Origin: Aliidiomarina shirensis
GTDB taxonomy: Bacteria > Pseudomonadota > Gammaproteobacteria > Enterobacterales > Alteromonadaceae
Direction of reading: 5' to 3'
NCBI RefSeq assembly: GCF_003987345.1
Contig: NZ_PIPP01000001.1
Span: forward strand, 620,001 to 684,000
Length of the DNA: 64,000 nucleotides
Shown: one piece after another, positions 24,413-33,565 of the stretch
Layout of the letters: every line of letters begins with the position of its first letter
Position numbering within the stretch: position 1 is the first letter of the stretch
The notes under the pieces: generated by a model
What the model was told of the DNA's origin: nothing
The model's database searches: none
The model's input: the letters and a program-made list of their open reading frames with translations, nothing else
Made by a program: the position numbers and the translations under genes

Positions 24413-24895
24413 TTATAGCTCATAAGCATCTCGCACGTCATCTACAAGCTGAGTGCATTCCCGAAGTAAGATCAACGAATAGTGCACGAGACTTTGGTTC
24501 CGCCCTGGCTCAACCTCACCATCTGGGATGTGTTTCCCACCGTGGAATAGATTGTTTCGAACTGTTCGAACCATGAGTATCAATTGGTGCAATTGGCTTT
24601 GGTCTGGGTCAATTTCAAAGTCCCGAAAGCGAACTCGACCACCCTCAGAAAGAAACTGCTTGCGGGGAGGCGAATTCCAAAGATACTCAACCGCCACCTT
24701 CAAATCTTCACTGGATTCAGCGTAGAACCGTTCATTAGCTACATTGGCAAATCGATCCCAAGAAGCAGAAACTTCGCGTCGATTCCCAACCGCAAACCTT
24801 GTCGCTTTCAGCGCGTATTCCATCCGGGCGAACACCGCCAGAAACTCGCACGCCAGTTCGCTTGGCATATGAAGATGTCGGAATGCCGTATCCAT
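24413..24895 (-). CDS. HEPN-type protein with Rx4H motif
   Basis: 160 residues, mostly helical. RTVRNNLFHGG contains R113-x4-H118 with the Asn after Arg typical of HEPN ribonucleases. AAGGAGG precedes the ATG. HEPN proteins serve as RNases in toxin-antitoxin and abortive infection systems. No antitoxin gene is visible next to it, so the role is open. Confidence 0.7.
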   Translation of the reverse strand: MDTAFRHLHMPSELACEFLAVFARMEYALKATRFAVGNRREVSASWDRFANVANERFYAESSEDLKVAVEYLWNSPPRKQFLSEGGRVRFRDFEIDPDQSQLHQLILMVRTVRNNLFHGGKHIPDGEVEPGRNQSLVHYSLILLRECTQLVDDVRDAYEL

Positions 24896-24902
24896 GCCCC
24901 TC

Positions 24903-24987
24903 CTTCTAACGCCCGCAGCAAGCGCGGCTTTTTAGTGCAGGCGTAGCCGGAACGAAAAAGCCGTCGCTTTGACTGCGATTGTTAGGC
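24903..24987 (-). repeat. attC site, cassette of MltR-like gene
   Basis: 85 bp, CTTCTAACGCC to GTTAGGC, with a GGCTTTTT/AAAAAGCC stem. Confidence 0.86.
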
Positions 24988-25548
24988 ATTTTTCTTTGCC
25001 TCTTCGTACTTTCTTTGAGCATCATCTCTTGCCTTCTTTTTCCGTTCTTCGCTGGGTGCGTTGTCCGCCTTAATTTCTGGAGCTTGGCATAGAAGCGTTT
25101 CGTTATGAATATTCGCTAAAATCCCAAGACAAGCTGCGGTGAAATGGCCTCTTGGACGATGATCCTTCTCATGATATGAGAAGGACAGTTCTCCGCACTG
25201 ACTTTTGATTTTCTCTACTTCAAAGTCAATTGCATCTGCGTTATGCGCAAACTCGTTTCGAATTTTTCTCAACAAATCTAAATCACGCCGTTCAATCTTA
25301 GATATTTTCCCCAAATAAAATGCCAACTTTATGCGAGAGGAAAATGAAGCGAGTGGTGCATTACCTTCAAAAAGATCATTCTTAATCTTTTTGTCATGAG
25401 CCAAGGCACAATAAAGAAGGTCAGATAGAGCCTTGTCGAGGTATGAAGTAGCGAACAAAGCACACCCTCTGTCCGTTTCTTTAGTAAGAGCCTTTCTAAA
25501 GGCCAAAACCTCCTGACTTCTCTTATTAATGAACTCTTCTGGCTTCAC
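24982..25548 (-). CDS. MltR-like (HEPN-related) protein
   Basis: 188 residues, GTG start after GGGAG. ETDRGCALFATSYLDKALSDLL and LFEGNAPLASFSSRIKLAFYLG match the MltR family. LRKIRNEFAHNADAIDFE carries R97-x4-H102, the HEPN pattern. Mannitol operon genes are absent, so a mannitol repressor role is unlikely here. The C-terminus is charged (EERKKKARDDAQRKYEEAKK). Confidence 0.78.
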   Translation of the reverse strand: MKPEEFINKRSQEVLAFRKALTKETDRGCALFATSYLDKALSDLLYCALAHDKKIKNDLFEGNAPLASFSSRIKLAFYLGKISKIERRDLDLLRKIRNEFAHNADAIDFEVEKIKSQCGELSFSYHEKDHRPRGHFTAACLGILANIHNETLLCQAPEIKADNAPSEERKKKARDDAQRKYEEAKKNA

Positions 25549-25566
25549 GATATCTCCCTGTAAGAT

Positions 25567-25647
25567 GCCTAACGCCAGCAGTAACCGGTGTTTTTTTGGT
25601 GAGCGCAGCGAGCGAAAAATACGTCCGCGTTTACAGCCTTGTTAGGC
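25567..25647 (-). repeat. attC site, cassette of 1179-residue protein gene
   Basis: 81 bp, GCCTAACGCC to GTTAGGC. Arms GTGAGCGCAGCGAGCG visible. Confidence 0.85.
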
Positions 25648-25654
25648 ATTGCCA

Positions 25655-28600
25655 TTAGTCATCATCCGGGTCTTTATGATTGTCAATTATTCGTTTTGCC
25701 TCTCGGTCATAGCCGTCCGCCAAAACTCGCAAGGTAACGGCAAATCGCTGAAAACCTGCGTTCTCTATATCCTCGGCTTTGTTTCGGAACTGGTCAGCCA
25801 ATTCTCGCTCCGGTTTTCCAGTTGGGTCAACCCAGTGAACTCCGCGCGAGTTGTATGTCCCCGTGCTGTAACCGTCTCGCATGTCATCAGCTTCACGGTC
25901 ATTCAGTGCGGCCGCGACCACGCGGCGTATCCATAAGCCGTCTGGATCGGGTGGGGTATGAATCAATACTTCGCCAATATTGATGAGTGCAACTTCCAGG
26001 TGGCCGGACTCCGTACAGGCTTCCTTTACCCTTTGGAGCCATTCAGTAAAGCGCTCTTCGCTGAATGTTTCATCTTGTTGTGTTCCAGGCGGTGTCTTCC
26101 ACTCATGCAATAGCCGCCAGGCATTTGTTGCAATTGTTTTTGATTCCTCGGCTAGTTCTCTTGGCGGCTGCTCCTCTTTCTTGGATCGGTAGATAAGTCG
26201 AATTATTTCGCAAAAGAACTCGGGGTCATTGGCCAATCGGCTTTCAAGGAGTTGGGGAGCGGCGTCTTTATCACGGACGAGCATAGGAACATATGCCCAC
26301 TCAACCCTAAAGAGATCGTCCTCGTTAACCGAAGGTTCTGCCTGAAGATACTTGATCAATTCGACGATGTGGTAACCGTCCATGACGTAGCTAGGCTCAC
26401 TGGAGGACGGTGCTGCAAGCAACGCTCGAACACATTGGCTACTATCGATAGGCCGCTTGGCATGGCGCATCCTGTCCAGACAGTCGATTGCCGCATGTGG
26501 TCTGCCATATTCAATCAGTCTCTCAATCGCATCGGCAAGGTCACCATCGGCCTGATAGGCATTCGCGCCGGTGCGGATCCAGTATTCATACTCTTGCGCC
26601 TGAAGCCATTCAGAGGCACGTTCCCATGTTTCTTTGGTAAATGGTACATAAGCCAGAAATTGTCCTATTTGCTCGGGCGTCCAACCAGATTTATCGAGAT
26701 CGTCGCACCACTCCCAGCCTTTGAGATGATAACGTCTCCAGATAAAACCGCTCACCAAGGCCTTGCGTTTGTTGTCCGGTGAGTCTAGAAAGGAAGGCAA
26801 AAGGGTGCGCTCAACGACTGAATCGACAATAACCCCTAGCGCTTGCCCTACCTGTCCGGACGAGGAAACCGATTCAGCAAATCGGATCACACCATCAACA
26901 CCATCTTGATGAAAGATTTCTAAAACAGCCGTTTCACGCCGCGTAACGAGTTTCTTTCGTTGCTCCTCCCAATCGCCGTTCTCTTCGTAGAGGTCAAAGT
27001 CACGACCTGTAAAAAGATGCTGATATAAATTGAAAGGGTTGGTGGGGGCGAGTTGCTCGGCAACGTGTTCAATTCTGGTAATCAGTTCGTCGGGCATTGC
27101 CCATTTCGCATCGGAGAACCGTCGGTGTTTACTTGTAAATTTCGTAAGATGGTCCCAAATCGAAAGTCGTTGCTCTTCGGGGAGTTTTGAAATGGGTTTG
27201 GAGGCAAGAACCTGGAGCAGTCGATCAAAAGCAGGTTCAGGCAGGTTATCAAAATGATCGATCAATGCGGAAAGCCGACCGGTATCTTGACCAGCGGCAG
27301 TCACCGCAAGTTCCGCGTAAAAAGATACCTGCTGCCAGTATTCCTCGTGTGTGACACCTTTTTCCCAATCATTAGGGATGATCTTTCGCCAGGTTGGTTT
27401 GTGCGATCCAGAAGAGGTCTGGTGTTGTCCGGGCAGAAGCTGAATGATCAGATTCCAAGCGATATCCGGCCATTCTCGCAGGATCGCACGCACCGCCACC
27501 TTGCGCTTGTCAACAGATGCCAGTGTTTGCGGAAGCCAGGGTAGCAAAATGGTTGCAAGAGAATTTTCTGGGCGATTAGCCCACTGGCCGCCAGGGTCAT
27601 GGCTGGCAAGTTCACTAAGCGCAACACAGACGCGAACTAGGTATTGCTCATCCCAAGCCAGTCCTTCCAATGCCCAGAGCAGGCCGGTTAAATAATTACC
27701 GCCAGTGATGCCGCTGCCTTCCTGAGAAAAAAGCTCATCAAAAGGACAGGGCGTCAGACGCATTGCCTTTTCGACCACATCCAAAAGTTCACCCGGGTCA
27801 GCTTCGGCCAGAATGGGCAGCAAACCATTCAGGCTACCCCACAAAACCCAGTCAGCATCAGTCAGGAGTTCACCTATCACCAATACGCAGGTTGCTTCAG
27901 CTTGCCCTTGCGAGCAGTTATCGCACGCCTCCTGTTGGCTGCCCAGAATAGCCAACCCCTCAGCAATGCCTTTTCGCAACACGTGTGAACATTTCATAGT
28001 CTTGCCATGAATGCTCGCCGCGTATCGCTCTTCAGCGGGCAGTTCAAATGTGGGGTCTAGCTCCTTCAGTACGGAAATAGCAAGAGACTTGAACGTGTCG
28101 AGGTTCTGATCAAGGATGCGCGATCCTAGCAGACTCCAAAGCTCGGCTCGATTAGTAACTTTCCAGATGCCGTTTCTGAGAGACAACGGGCTGTCAGGAC
28201 AATGTAATATTTCCCGTGCCTTCTTCAACCATTCGTCGTAACTGATGCCAAGCAGTTGGGTTATCGCCTCAAGGTCACATTCACTTTTTTCGTTCCAGCT
28301 CCCAATCAGGACCGCTAGGGCCAAATAGGTGGCGTCCGGGTGCTTGGACCAATCGGTTTTAGATTTCTCCTTTCCCGCCTTAAATTCCTCAGGCATCTCC
28401 GTCACAACCTTTTGTTTAAAGGCATCCAAAAGATCGTCTGGAATCTTGCTAAGCGTGATGGTTCCGGCATCCTGATTCCAGGTTTGTACGATATCGACAG
28501 CCCGTGACCAGACCCACTGCGGAGACTGCTGCTGGAATTGAGAAATGTGGGAATGCAACAGAGACAGGACAACACCGAACTCGTTACCAAGATCGTAGCC

Positions 28601-29194
28601 GAGTAGATGAAAGTGGTTCAGAAAGTCATAGAATTCGTCCCGTGAAACATCGTTGCCGCCATTTGCTGCCTTCAGGTGATGCTGAATGACCTCCAGTTTC
28701 TCGGCACTCTTGGGTGGGCTGAAATTTGCCTGCTGGACGTTTCTGAAAAACTCATCAACGTCTTTGGTGTGTCTCGCCTGGTTCAGCAACCATTGCACAT
28801 TGTGTGCATCGGTCATGCTGAGCGGCCCTGTGATCAGGGCAATAATATCTTTATCCCTAGAAAACACCTTAGGATTTTTGAAATCATTCCAGGCGGCCTG
28901 CATCACCTCCCCAAACACGGTGCTGCCCTGAGTGATGGCAATGGAATGCTTGATCTGCCCGAGGAGTTTCCGCCTTTCATTGCTGTTCAAGTTTTCTACA
29001 ACAACAACGAGGTCGTCTGTATTAAAGCCGTCGATCTTGCCCTGAAGTTTGATTTCCACAATTGGCCAGCAGGGAATACACGGGGCGTGACCGCCAGTGA
29101 GCATCAGCGCAACAAAAGACGCCTGGACGTGCGCTTCAAAATGAACACCGCCACCGCCTGTAGAAAAGGGATTGCTTAGATTTTTCTTCTTCAC
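25655..29194 (-). CDS. Very large cassette protein with Cap4/restriction-like N-terminus
   Basis: 1179 residues, GTG start with AGGAG about 12 nt upstream. The N-terminus reads NPFSTGGGGVHFEAHVQASF, then GFNTDDLVVVVEN and LLGQIKHS. The Glu / Asp-Asp / Gln-x-Lys order fits a PD-(D/E)xK nuclease of the DUF4297/Cap4 type. The remaining 1000 residues are helical and repeat-like. No Walker A motif is seen, so it is not an AAA or NACHT ATPase. The base composition is clearly GC-richer than neighbouring cassettes, suggesting a different donor. A defence role is inferred. Confidence 0.65.
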   Translation of the reverse strand: MKKKNLSNPFSTGGGGVHFEAHVQASFVALMLTGGHAPCIPCWPIVEIKLQGKIDGFNTDDLVVVVENLNSNERRKLLGQIKHSIAITQGSTVFGEVMQAAWNDFKNPKVFSRDKDIIALITGPLSMTDAHNVQWLLNQARHTKDVDEFFRNVQQANFSPPKSAEKLEVIQHHLKAANGGNDVSRDEFYDFLNHFHLLGYDLGNEFGVVLSLLHSHISQFQQQSPQWVWSRAVDIVQTWNQDAGTITLSKIPDDLLDAFKQKVVTEMPEEFKAGKEKSKTDWSKHPDATYLALAVLIGSWNEKSECDLEAITQLLGISYDEWLKKAREILHCPDSPLSLRNGIWKVTNRAELWSLLGSRILDQNLDTFKSLAISVLKELDPTFELPAEERYAASIHGKTMKCSHVLRKGIAEGLAILGSQQEACDNCSQGQAEATCVLVIGELLTDADWVLWGSLNGLLPILAEADPGELLDVVEKAMRLTPCPFDELFSQEGSGITGGNYLTGLLWALEGLAWDEQYLVRVCVALSELASHDPGGQWANRPENSLATILLPWLPQTLASVDKRKVAVRAILREWPDIAWNLIIQLLPGQHQTSSGSHKPTWRKIIPNDWEKGVTHEEYWQQVSFYAELAVTAAGQDTGRLSALIDHFDNLPEPAFDRLLQVLASKPISKLPEEQRLSIWDHLTKFTSKHRRFSDAKWAMPDELITRIEHVAEQLAPTNPFNLYQHLFTGRDFDLYEENGDWEEQRKKLVTRRETAVLEIFHQDGVDGVIRFAESVSSSGQVGQALGVIVDSVVERTLLPSFLDSPDNKRKALVSGFIWRRYHLKGWEWCDDLDKSGWTPEQIGQFLAYVPFTKETWERASEWLQAQEYEYWIRTGANAYQADGDLADAIERLIEYGRPHAAIDCLDRMRHAKRPIDSSQCVRALLAAPSSSEPSYVMDGYHIVELIKYLQAEPSVNEDDLFRVEWAYVPMLVRDKDAAPQLLESRLANDPEFFCEIIRLIYRSKKEEQPPRELAEESKTIATNAWRLLHEWKTPPGTQQDETFSEERFTEWLQRVKEACTESGHLEVALINIGEVLIHTPPDPDGLWIRRVVAAALNDREADDMRDGYSTGTYNSRGVHWVDPTGKPERELADQFRNKAEDIENAGFQRFAVTLRVLADGYDREAKRIIDNHKDPDDD

Positions 29195-29227
29195 GATCTA
29201 TGGCCGCTCCTCATAGGTAACTTGGAT

Positions 29228-29312
29228 GCCTAACGCCTCAATAACCGACCGCGTTGTGGCGAAGCCACGCTTTTAGCGGTCCGCAGGCACGAAGTTGATT
29301 GATTTGTTAGGC
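29228..29312 (-). repeat. attC site, cassette of PIN gene
   Basis: 85 bp, GCCTAACGCC to GTTAGGC; arms GTGGCGAAGCCAC. Confidence 0.86.
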
Positions 29313-30673
29313 TATACCAACTCTCCATCTACAGTGATCCCCAATGCTTTAGTTAGATCTTTTAGAACTTCTTTCAAGCTGCTGTAATGTTGACCGGTAT
29401 CAATGTACTGAGAAAGATCATTACCGTTGTCGTCGTTAATACCCACTACTTGAAACATGCCAGATGAACCAATATCGTTACAAGTTTCATAGTCAGGATG
29501 TATGGATACCCAAATACTGTCATTTTGTGGAACTCCCGACCACTCTACCACTCCATACTCATCTTCAATCTCTTCAATGCATAGTCTAATAACGTGCTCA
29601 GAGACATCAGTTCCGTACTCGTCAAACATGACTTCCTCAAGTTCATATGGACCTCCCCATATATAGAAATAACCGCCTTCTCTGGATTCATACGGCAAAC
29701 TATTTTCAGGTGGCTCATAGTTAGAAAGAAACCAGTCCTTCATTTCCTGTATAGTCGAATCTATAGAGTTCGTTTTATATGGGTGTTCATGGAACGCTTT
29801 TTCTGGTCTAAAGTGCTCTAACCACTCAACTCGTTGTACAGTCTCCTCAGGCGTATCTAATATCTCAAGTAATTGAGAAAGTGGTGCTATATGAAATGAC
29901 TTTCCGCCTGATGCTCTCCGGTATTCATCTATTAATTCATACCTAGGTTGGAATGGTTTTTTATCAACGTTATTTTGCCAATCAGGCTTTCCGTCTGATG
30001 ATATAAAAACCAAATCATTTTTAAACTCTTGACCTATTTCTAGGATCGTATGCCAAATAATTAAATCACCTTCAGCGTTAAGTGGTTTGTTTCCATCTTT
30101 GTAGCCAGGCGGGAGTCTATTATCCAGTCTAAACTTGAAACTCTTCTCTAGATCAGTGTCACCTATAGAATGATCATATATAACATCTTCATTGAATATT
30201 TCCGAGTAAGCCATGCTAACTGGATCACTTCTCTCAAAATTTGATATAACATTTAGGACAGATTTTACTTTATCTTTAATCTGTTTTTCTTTCTCAAAGA
30301 CAGACTTTTGTAATTCAACAAGCTCTTGATACTCAGCAATATCTGACAAAATTGGATATCTTTTTAAATCTCGCTGAGAGCCGGACATTTTACTTACACT
30401 AGAGTAAATATCTCCCAGCCTGACGGCTCTATTTTTTGCGAACTCTCTTGACGCATGACTAGGGACATAAAGTCTATTTTCTTCAGCCAGCTTTCTATAC
30501 GCGGATACTATCTCATCAAGCTTTTGTTTGTTGACATTAAATGGGAATAATAAAGTGTTTGTGTCTAATACAATAATGCCGTTTTTTAGTGAGTTTTCTA
30601 AGCTTGAGCTCTCCTTAGCGAAGATGCTCTTTGCATCAGGGAACACCTCTCCTAATAAGTTGAATTTTGACAC
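29312..30673 (-). CDS. PIN-like domain nuclease candidate
   Basis: 453 residues, GTG start after AAGGA. IIVLDTNTLL (Asp37), LNAEGDLIIWHTIL and LVFISSDGKPDWQ supply the acidic residues of a PIN-like (DUF4935) ribonuclease active site. Residues 90-160 are coiled-coil-like. From about 300 an acidic C-terminal domain (LEEVMFDEYGTDVSEHVI) of unknown fold follows. Such PIN proteins occur as stand-alone defence RNases; no antitoxin lies alongside. Confidence 0.75.
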   Translation of the reverse strand: MSKFNLLGEVFPDAKSIFAKESSSLENSLKNGIIVLDTNTLLFPFNVNKQKLDEIVSAYRKLAEENRLYVPSHASREFAKNRAVRLGDIYSSVSKMSGSQRDLKRYPILSDIAEYQELVELQKSVFEKEKQIKDKVKSVLNVISNFERSDPVSMAYSEIFNEDVIYDHSIGDTDLEKSFKFRLDNRLPPGYKDGNKPLNAEGDLIIWHTILEIGQEFKNDLVFISSDGKPDWQNNVDKKPFQPRYELIDEYRRASGGKSFHIAPLSQLLEILDTPEETVQRVEWLEHFRPEKAFHEHPYKTNSIDSTIQEMKDWFLSNYEPPENSLPYESREGGYFYIWGGPYELEEVMFDEYGTDVSEHVIRLCIEEIEDEYGVVEWSGVPQNDSIWVSIHPDYETCNDIGSSGMFQVVGINDDNGNDLSQYIDTGQHYSSLKEVLKDLTKALGITVDGELV

Positions 30674-30710
30674 AAAATATCCTTAAAAATTGATGTTAAC
30701 TATTTTAATA

Positions 30711-30828
30711 GCCTAACGCCCCAAATCACCGGGCCGGCGCAGTGGAGCAATTTTGTGGTAAAAAGGAGCGCAGCGACACCACAAAATTGCGCAACGTAGC
30801 TGGCTCCGCGTGGATTGGATTGTTAGGG
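30711..30828 (-). repeat. attC site with long hairpin, cassette of 30845 gene
   Basis: 118 bp, GCCTAACGCC to GTTAGGG. The stem pairs GCAATTTTGTGG with CCACAAAATTGC. Confidence 0.83.
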
Positions 30829-30844
30829 CGCTGACCAATGTGAT

Positions 30845-31279
30845 TCATAAAAGCCGCCACCGCAACGAATATCCAGGACCGCTGGAGCTATAGCGGGTTA
30901 CGGTATCATTGTGTTCAAACTTCGCCTTTGCTCGCTTAGCGGTAGGTGGCAATGTATCCCGACTCGCCATTAGATAGCTCTGGATTTCATCATATCTCTT
31001 GTCGATACCACCATGACCAGGATGTGAATCTGCACCCACTGTTCCTGACTCATACATCGAATTCCACTTAACAAATATATTCCATTGCTCTATTTCTAGC
31101 TCAAGATATTGATCTTCTATCGGCCAAACAAGATACGTGCTGAGGTATTCGTCTTCTTCTTCGTCAAACAGAGATTTAAAACGATGAGGAACACCATTCA
31201 CATCTGCAACCCCCAATCGAGGACCGTCATACCACTCATTTTCTACGTAAACCTTTTCAGGTGGACCGAAACTTTTCAT
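30845..31279 (-). CDS. Cassette-encoded hypothetical protein
   Basis: 144 residues from the ATG at 31279 with GGGAG upstream. Acidic and Trp/Tyr-rich: VENEWYDGPRLGVADVNGVPHRF, LSTYLVWPIEDQYLELEIEQW. This composition is often seen in immunity or antitoxin-like small proteins, but no family is recognised. Confidence 0.58.
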   Translation of the reverse strand: MKSFGPPEKVYVENEWYDGPRLGVADVNGVPHRFKSLFDEEEDEYLSTYLVWPIEDQYLELEIEQWNIFVKWNSMYESGTVGADSHPGHGGIDKRYDEIQSYLMASRDTLPPTAKRAKAKFEHNDTVTRYSSSGPGYSLRWRLL

Positions 31280-31298
31280 GGCTCCCAACTCGATTGAA

Positions 31299-31392
31299 CC
31301 CTAACGCTTTGCTAATCGGCTGCCGTAGCGCAGGCAGTCCAGTGGAGGCCACGTTGTGTGTGGCCGGAACGAAATTAAGCAACTTGTTATGA
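31299..31392 (-). repeat. attC site, cassette of pilin-like gene (GAGGCCACG type)
   Basis: 94 bp, CCCTAACGCT to GTTATGA; shares its middle and right half with the sites at 14629 and 35336. Confidence 0.86.
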
Positions 31393-31944
31393 ACCACTTG
31401 GCACCTGATAATCAGCAACTAACCCTACATTCTTGATAGGTGAGGGCAAAATATCATCTGCAGTATTGATTACGCCATCCCGACCATAGGAGCGAATATG
31501 GTATGAACCCTCATCAATTAACTCGTAATAGTAAAGTTTGCCTCCTGTGTTTACTTGAGCTGCATCAAGAAGGAAAACCATAGAGTTCTCTGGTAGAGAT
31601 TTTTGCAAGATTTCTAATGATTCTGGGTAATGACCATTCTGTACTTTGTAAAACTCAATGGCTTGTACAGCACTATTTAGCTGAGTTTTAGCAAATTCAC
31701 CACGCAACTCGTCATAAATACCTCCCTCTTGTACAAAGCCAAAGTACCCTAGCGCACTATAAAGAATCACTGTAAATCCAATGCCGCATACACCAACTAT
31801 TTTTAATTTTGTGTGCTTTATAGCAAAGCCCCAAATAATGGCTATGATTCCGAATAAAACACCAATTAGCGGAATGAATGACATCCCACCAATAACGTAG
31901 CCCAGACATCCAGCTTCCTTTGCATTTCCCTGTTCATTTTCCAT
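31387..31944 (-). CDS. Membrane protein with GspG-like C-terminal domain
   Basis: 185 residues from the ATG at 31944. Two hydrophobic helices (about 12-75) come first, then LNSAVQAIEFYKVQNGHYPESLEIL and LYYYELIDEGSYHIRSYGRDGVINTADDILP. That C-terminal half resembles type II secretion major pseudopilins, including the Ca-binding-like DG...DD end. There is no prepilin peptidase site, so it is probably not a secretion pseudopilin. Confidence 0.65.
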   Translation of the reverse strand: MENEQGNAKEAGCLGYVIGGMSFIPLIGVLFGIIAIIWGFAIKHTKLKIVGVCGIGFTVILYSALGYFGFVQEGGIYDELRGEFAKTQLNSAVQAIEFYKVQNGHYPESLEILQKSLPENSMVFLLDAAQVNTGGKLYYYELIDEGSYHIRSYGRDGVINTADDILPSPIKNVGLVADYQVPSGS

Positions 31945-31965
31945 ACACACCTACACTTCTTCTGG

Positions 31966-32056
31966 TTTATAACGCCCCGCTAAACGGCGAGCGTTAGCGA
32001 GTCCGGTGGAGGCCACGCTTTTAGTGGCCGGAACGAATTTAAGCGGTTTGTTAGGC
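31966..32056 (-). repeat. attC site, cassette of 32051 gene (GAGGCCACG type)
   Basis: 91 bp, TTTATAACGCC to GTTAGGC. Confidence 0.87.
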
Positions 32057-32473
32057 ATTTTTTTGCTCCAGTTTTACCCCCATTGTCATGGGGGGAAAAA
32101 CATGCCTGATTATAATTCTGCTTTTGTTCACTAGGCCGAGGGTAATTTCATTTACAGCCCCCTCTCCCAAGTAATCATTTTGAATCACTTCCTCAACTTT
32201 CATCGGAAGACGCAAAGTATTGAACGACGACTGACAATTCACTGACTCAATTTTTTCAAGTGATAACGCCATCCCAGGATACCGACCAATAATCTCCACT
32301 TCACATGGTTTGACTTGGAATATCGTTTGATCATCAAATACTAAATTAATGTCATAACAAATCAGAAAACCTTCATTAGTATCGTCTTGCCAAGCAGCAT
32401 GAACCTTCTCATGGTTTTCCCCAAGACGAATTTCAACAAGGTATTTGCTATCTAAACTAATCTTTTTGTTCAT
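32051..32473 (-). CDS. Cassette-encoded hypothetical protein
   Basis: 140 residues from the ATG at 32473; the longer frame to 32584 runs through an attC. Beta-rich and soluble (YLVEIRLGENHEKVHAAWQDD, INEGFLICYD-type strands). No SD visible and no family recognised. The stop is inside the attC. Confidence 0.55.
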   Translation of the reverse strand: MNKKISLDSKYLVEIRLGENHEKVHAAWQDDTNEGFLICYDINLVFDDQTIFQVKPCEVEIIGRYPGMALSLEKIESVNCQSSFNTLRLPMKVEEVIQNDYLGEGAVNEITLGLVNKSRIIIRHVFPPMTMGVKLEQKNA

Positions 32474-32479
32474 GGAAAT

Positions 32480-32540
32480 GCCTAACGCTTCAAGAAGAGG
32501 CGCGCGTATTTTGCGCGTCCTTCTTGCTTGACTTGTTAGA
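32480..32540 (-). repeat. attC site that encodes a protein tail
   Basis: 61 bp, GCCTAACGCT to GTTAGAA. Perfect GGCGCGCG/CGCGCGTCC-type stem. The 32490 frame stops inside. Related to the site at 34312. Confidence 0.85.
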
Positions 32541-32996
32541 AGAACGGCTTGCACAAAACATAACAAAGCCAACCACACCAACAAGTAGAGTGTGACCAGT
32601 TAGAGCGCGTACTTGATGAGGTTGCCTTTCGTTGTATTCCAACTCACTAATTTCGTAAAACTCTTTAGGCCGCTCTCTCAAGGCGAAATACTTACCATTC
32701 TCAACCTTCGTGTTCCCACCCATTGATACACTATAGAAAAAATTAAAAAAGAAATATGCCAATAGAATTAAGCCACACAAAAAGGGCTTGAGGTTCAAAT
32801 TTCCGAGAATTTCTTCCCCGAAACTCGCACCAGTGCGACCGGCGTACCTTTTTACAGAAATTAGCCCAACAAGAAAAACAACTATACATGCGACAGACAA
32901 TGAAATAGTTAAATATGTAGGAGGTAAAATTCCAAACCAAGTTATAACTTGTATTAAACCCAATCCAAGCATTGGGATCATCATTAAATATTTCAT
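32490..32996 (-). CDS. Cassette-encoded membrane protein with attC-derived tail
   Basis: 168 residues, four hydrophobic helices (about 5-22, 28-46, 70-90, 132-150). The last residues NKSSKKDAQNTRASS come from the attC, so the native stop was lost or never present. No family recognised and no SD seen. Confidence 0.55.
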   Translation of the reverse strand: MKYLMMIPMLGLGLIQVITWFGILPPTYLTISLSVACIVVFLVGLISVKRYAGRTGASFGEEILGNLNLKPFLCGLILLAYFFFNFFYSVSMGGNTKVENGKYFALRERPKEFYEISELEYNERQPHQVRALTGHTLLVGVVGFVMFCASRSSNKSSKKDAQNTRASS

Positions 32997-33001
32997 AGTT
33001 C

Positions 33002-33058
33002 TTCTAACGCTTTTATTAAACTGCGCCGTAGGTGTCTGTTTTGAATTTTTTGTTATAC
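33002..33058 (-). repeat. attC site, cassette of 33072 gene
   Basis: 57 bp, TTCTAACGCT to GTTATAC; AT-richer than the others. Confidence 0.78.
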
Positions 33059-33071
33059 GGTCGAGTCACTG

Positions 33072-33446
33072 TCACAGCCCCTCCAGATACACGGAATAGC
33101 CGAAAATAAGCAAAATTCCGTAAAAAATAAACATGACCGCAAACGCTAGCGGATAGGACAATATAGCCACATATCTTATCCGTTTATCTCTAAGCACGTA
33201 GCCAAATACTGCCGCGAAAACAAACCAAAATAGAATTGCACCGAAAATAGCGCTGTCCACAAAGAACGCCTGTGAAGCTCCGATATCTATATTCACAAAG
33301 CCATACGGTAGCAGCAGACATTGCGGCCAAAAAAATAAAAAATTACTAAAAACCGGTATAGCGAACGCCAAGAGTGGAAATAACACCACTGACAAAGCTA
33401 GCATCCCAATCAGGACTAATAATCTCTTTAAAATAGCGCTATTCAT
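33072..33446 (-). CDS. Cassette-encoded membrane protein
   Basis: 124 residues from the ATG at 33446; the frame to 33545 overlaps an attC. Three hydrophobic helices, with FWPQCLLLPYGFVNIDIGAS between the first two. No family recognised. Confidence 0.58.
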   Translation of the reverse strand: MNSAILKRLLVLIGMLALSVVLFPLLAFAIPVFSNFLFFWPQCLLLPYGFVNIDIGASQAFFVDSAIFGAILFWFVFAAVFGYVLRDKRIRYVAILSYPLAFAVMFIFYGILLIFGYSVYLEGL

Positions 33447-33484
33447 CTTGACCCCAGGGCATGTGCATCCAGACTTCGAATGCC

Positions 33485-33565
33485 GTATAACGCCGCGTAC
33501 ATAGGCGCAAGCTTGCGAGCATCTTGCCGCCGCTTGCAACGTCAAACTGGTACGCTTGGTTATGC
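33485..33565 (-). repeat. attC site, cassette of 33560 gene
   Basis: 81 bp, GTATAACGCC to GTTATGC; the next gene's stop lies inside. Confidence 0.8.

Noticed and set aside
27030-29179. Several long plus-strand open frames inside the 25655-29194 gene
   Set aside because: They lack RBS and domains and are antisense shadows of a GC-rich coding strand.
30711-30828. Strong hairpin resembling a transposon end
   Set aside because: Ends GCCTAACGCC and GTTAGGG and gene spacing identify an attC.
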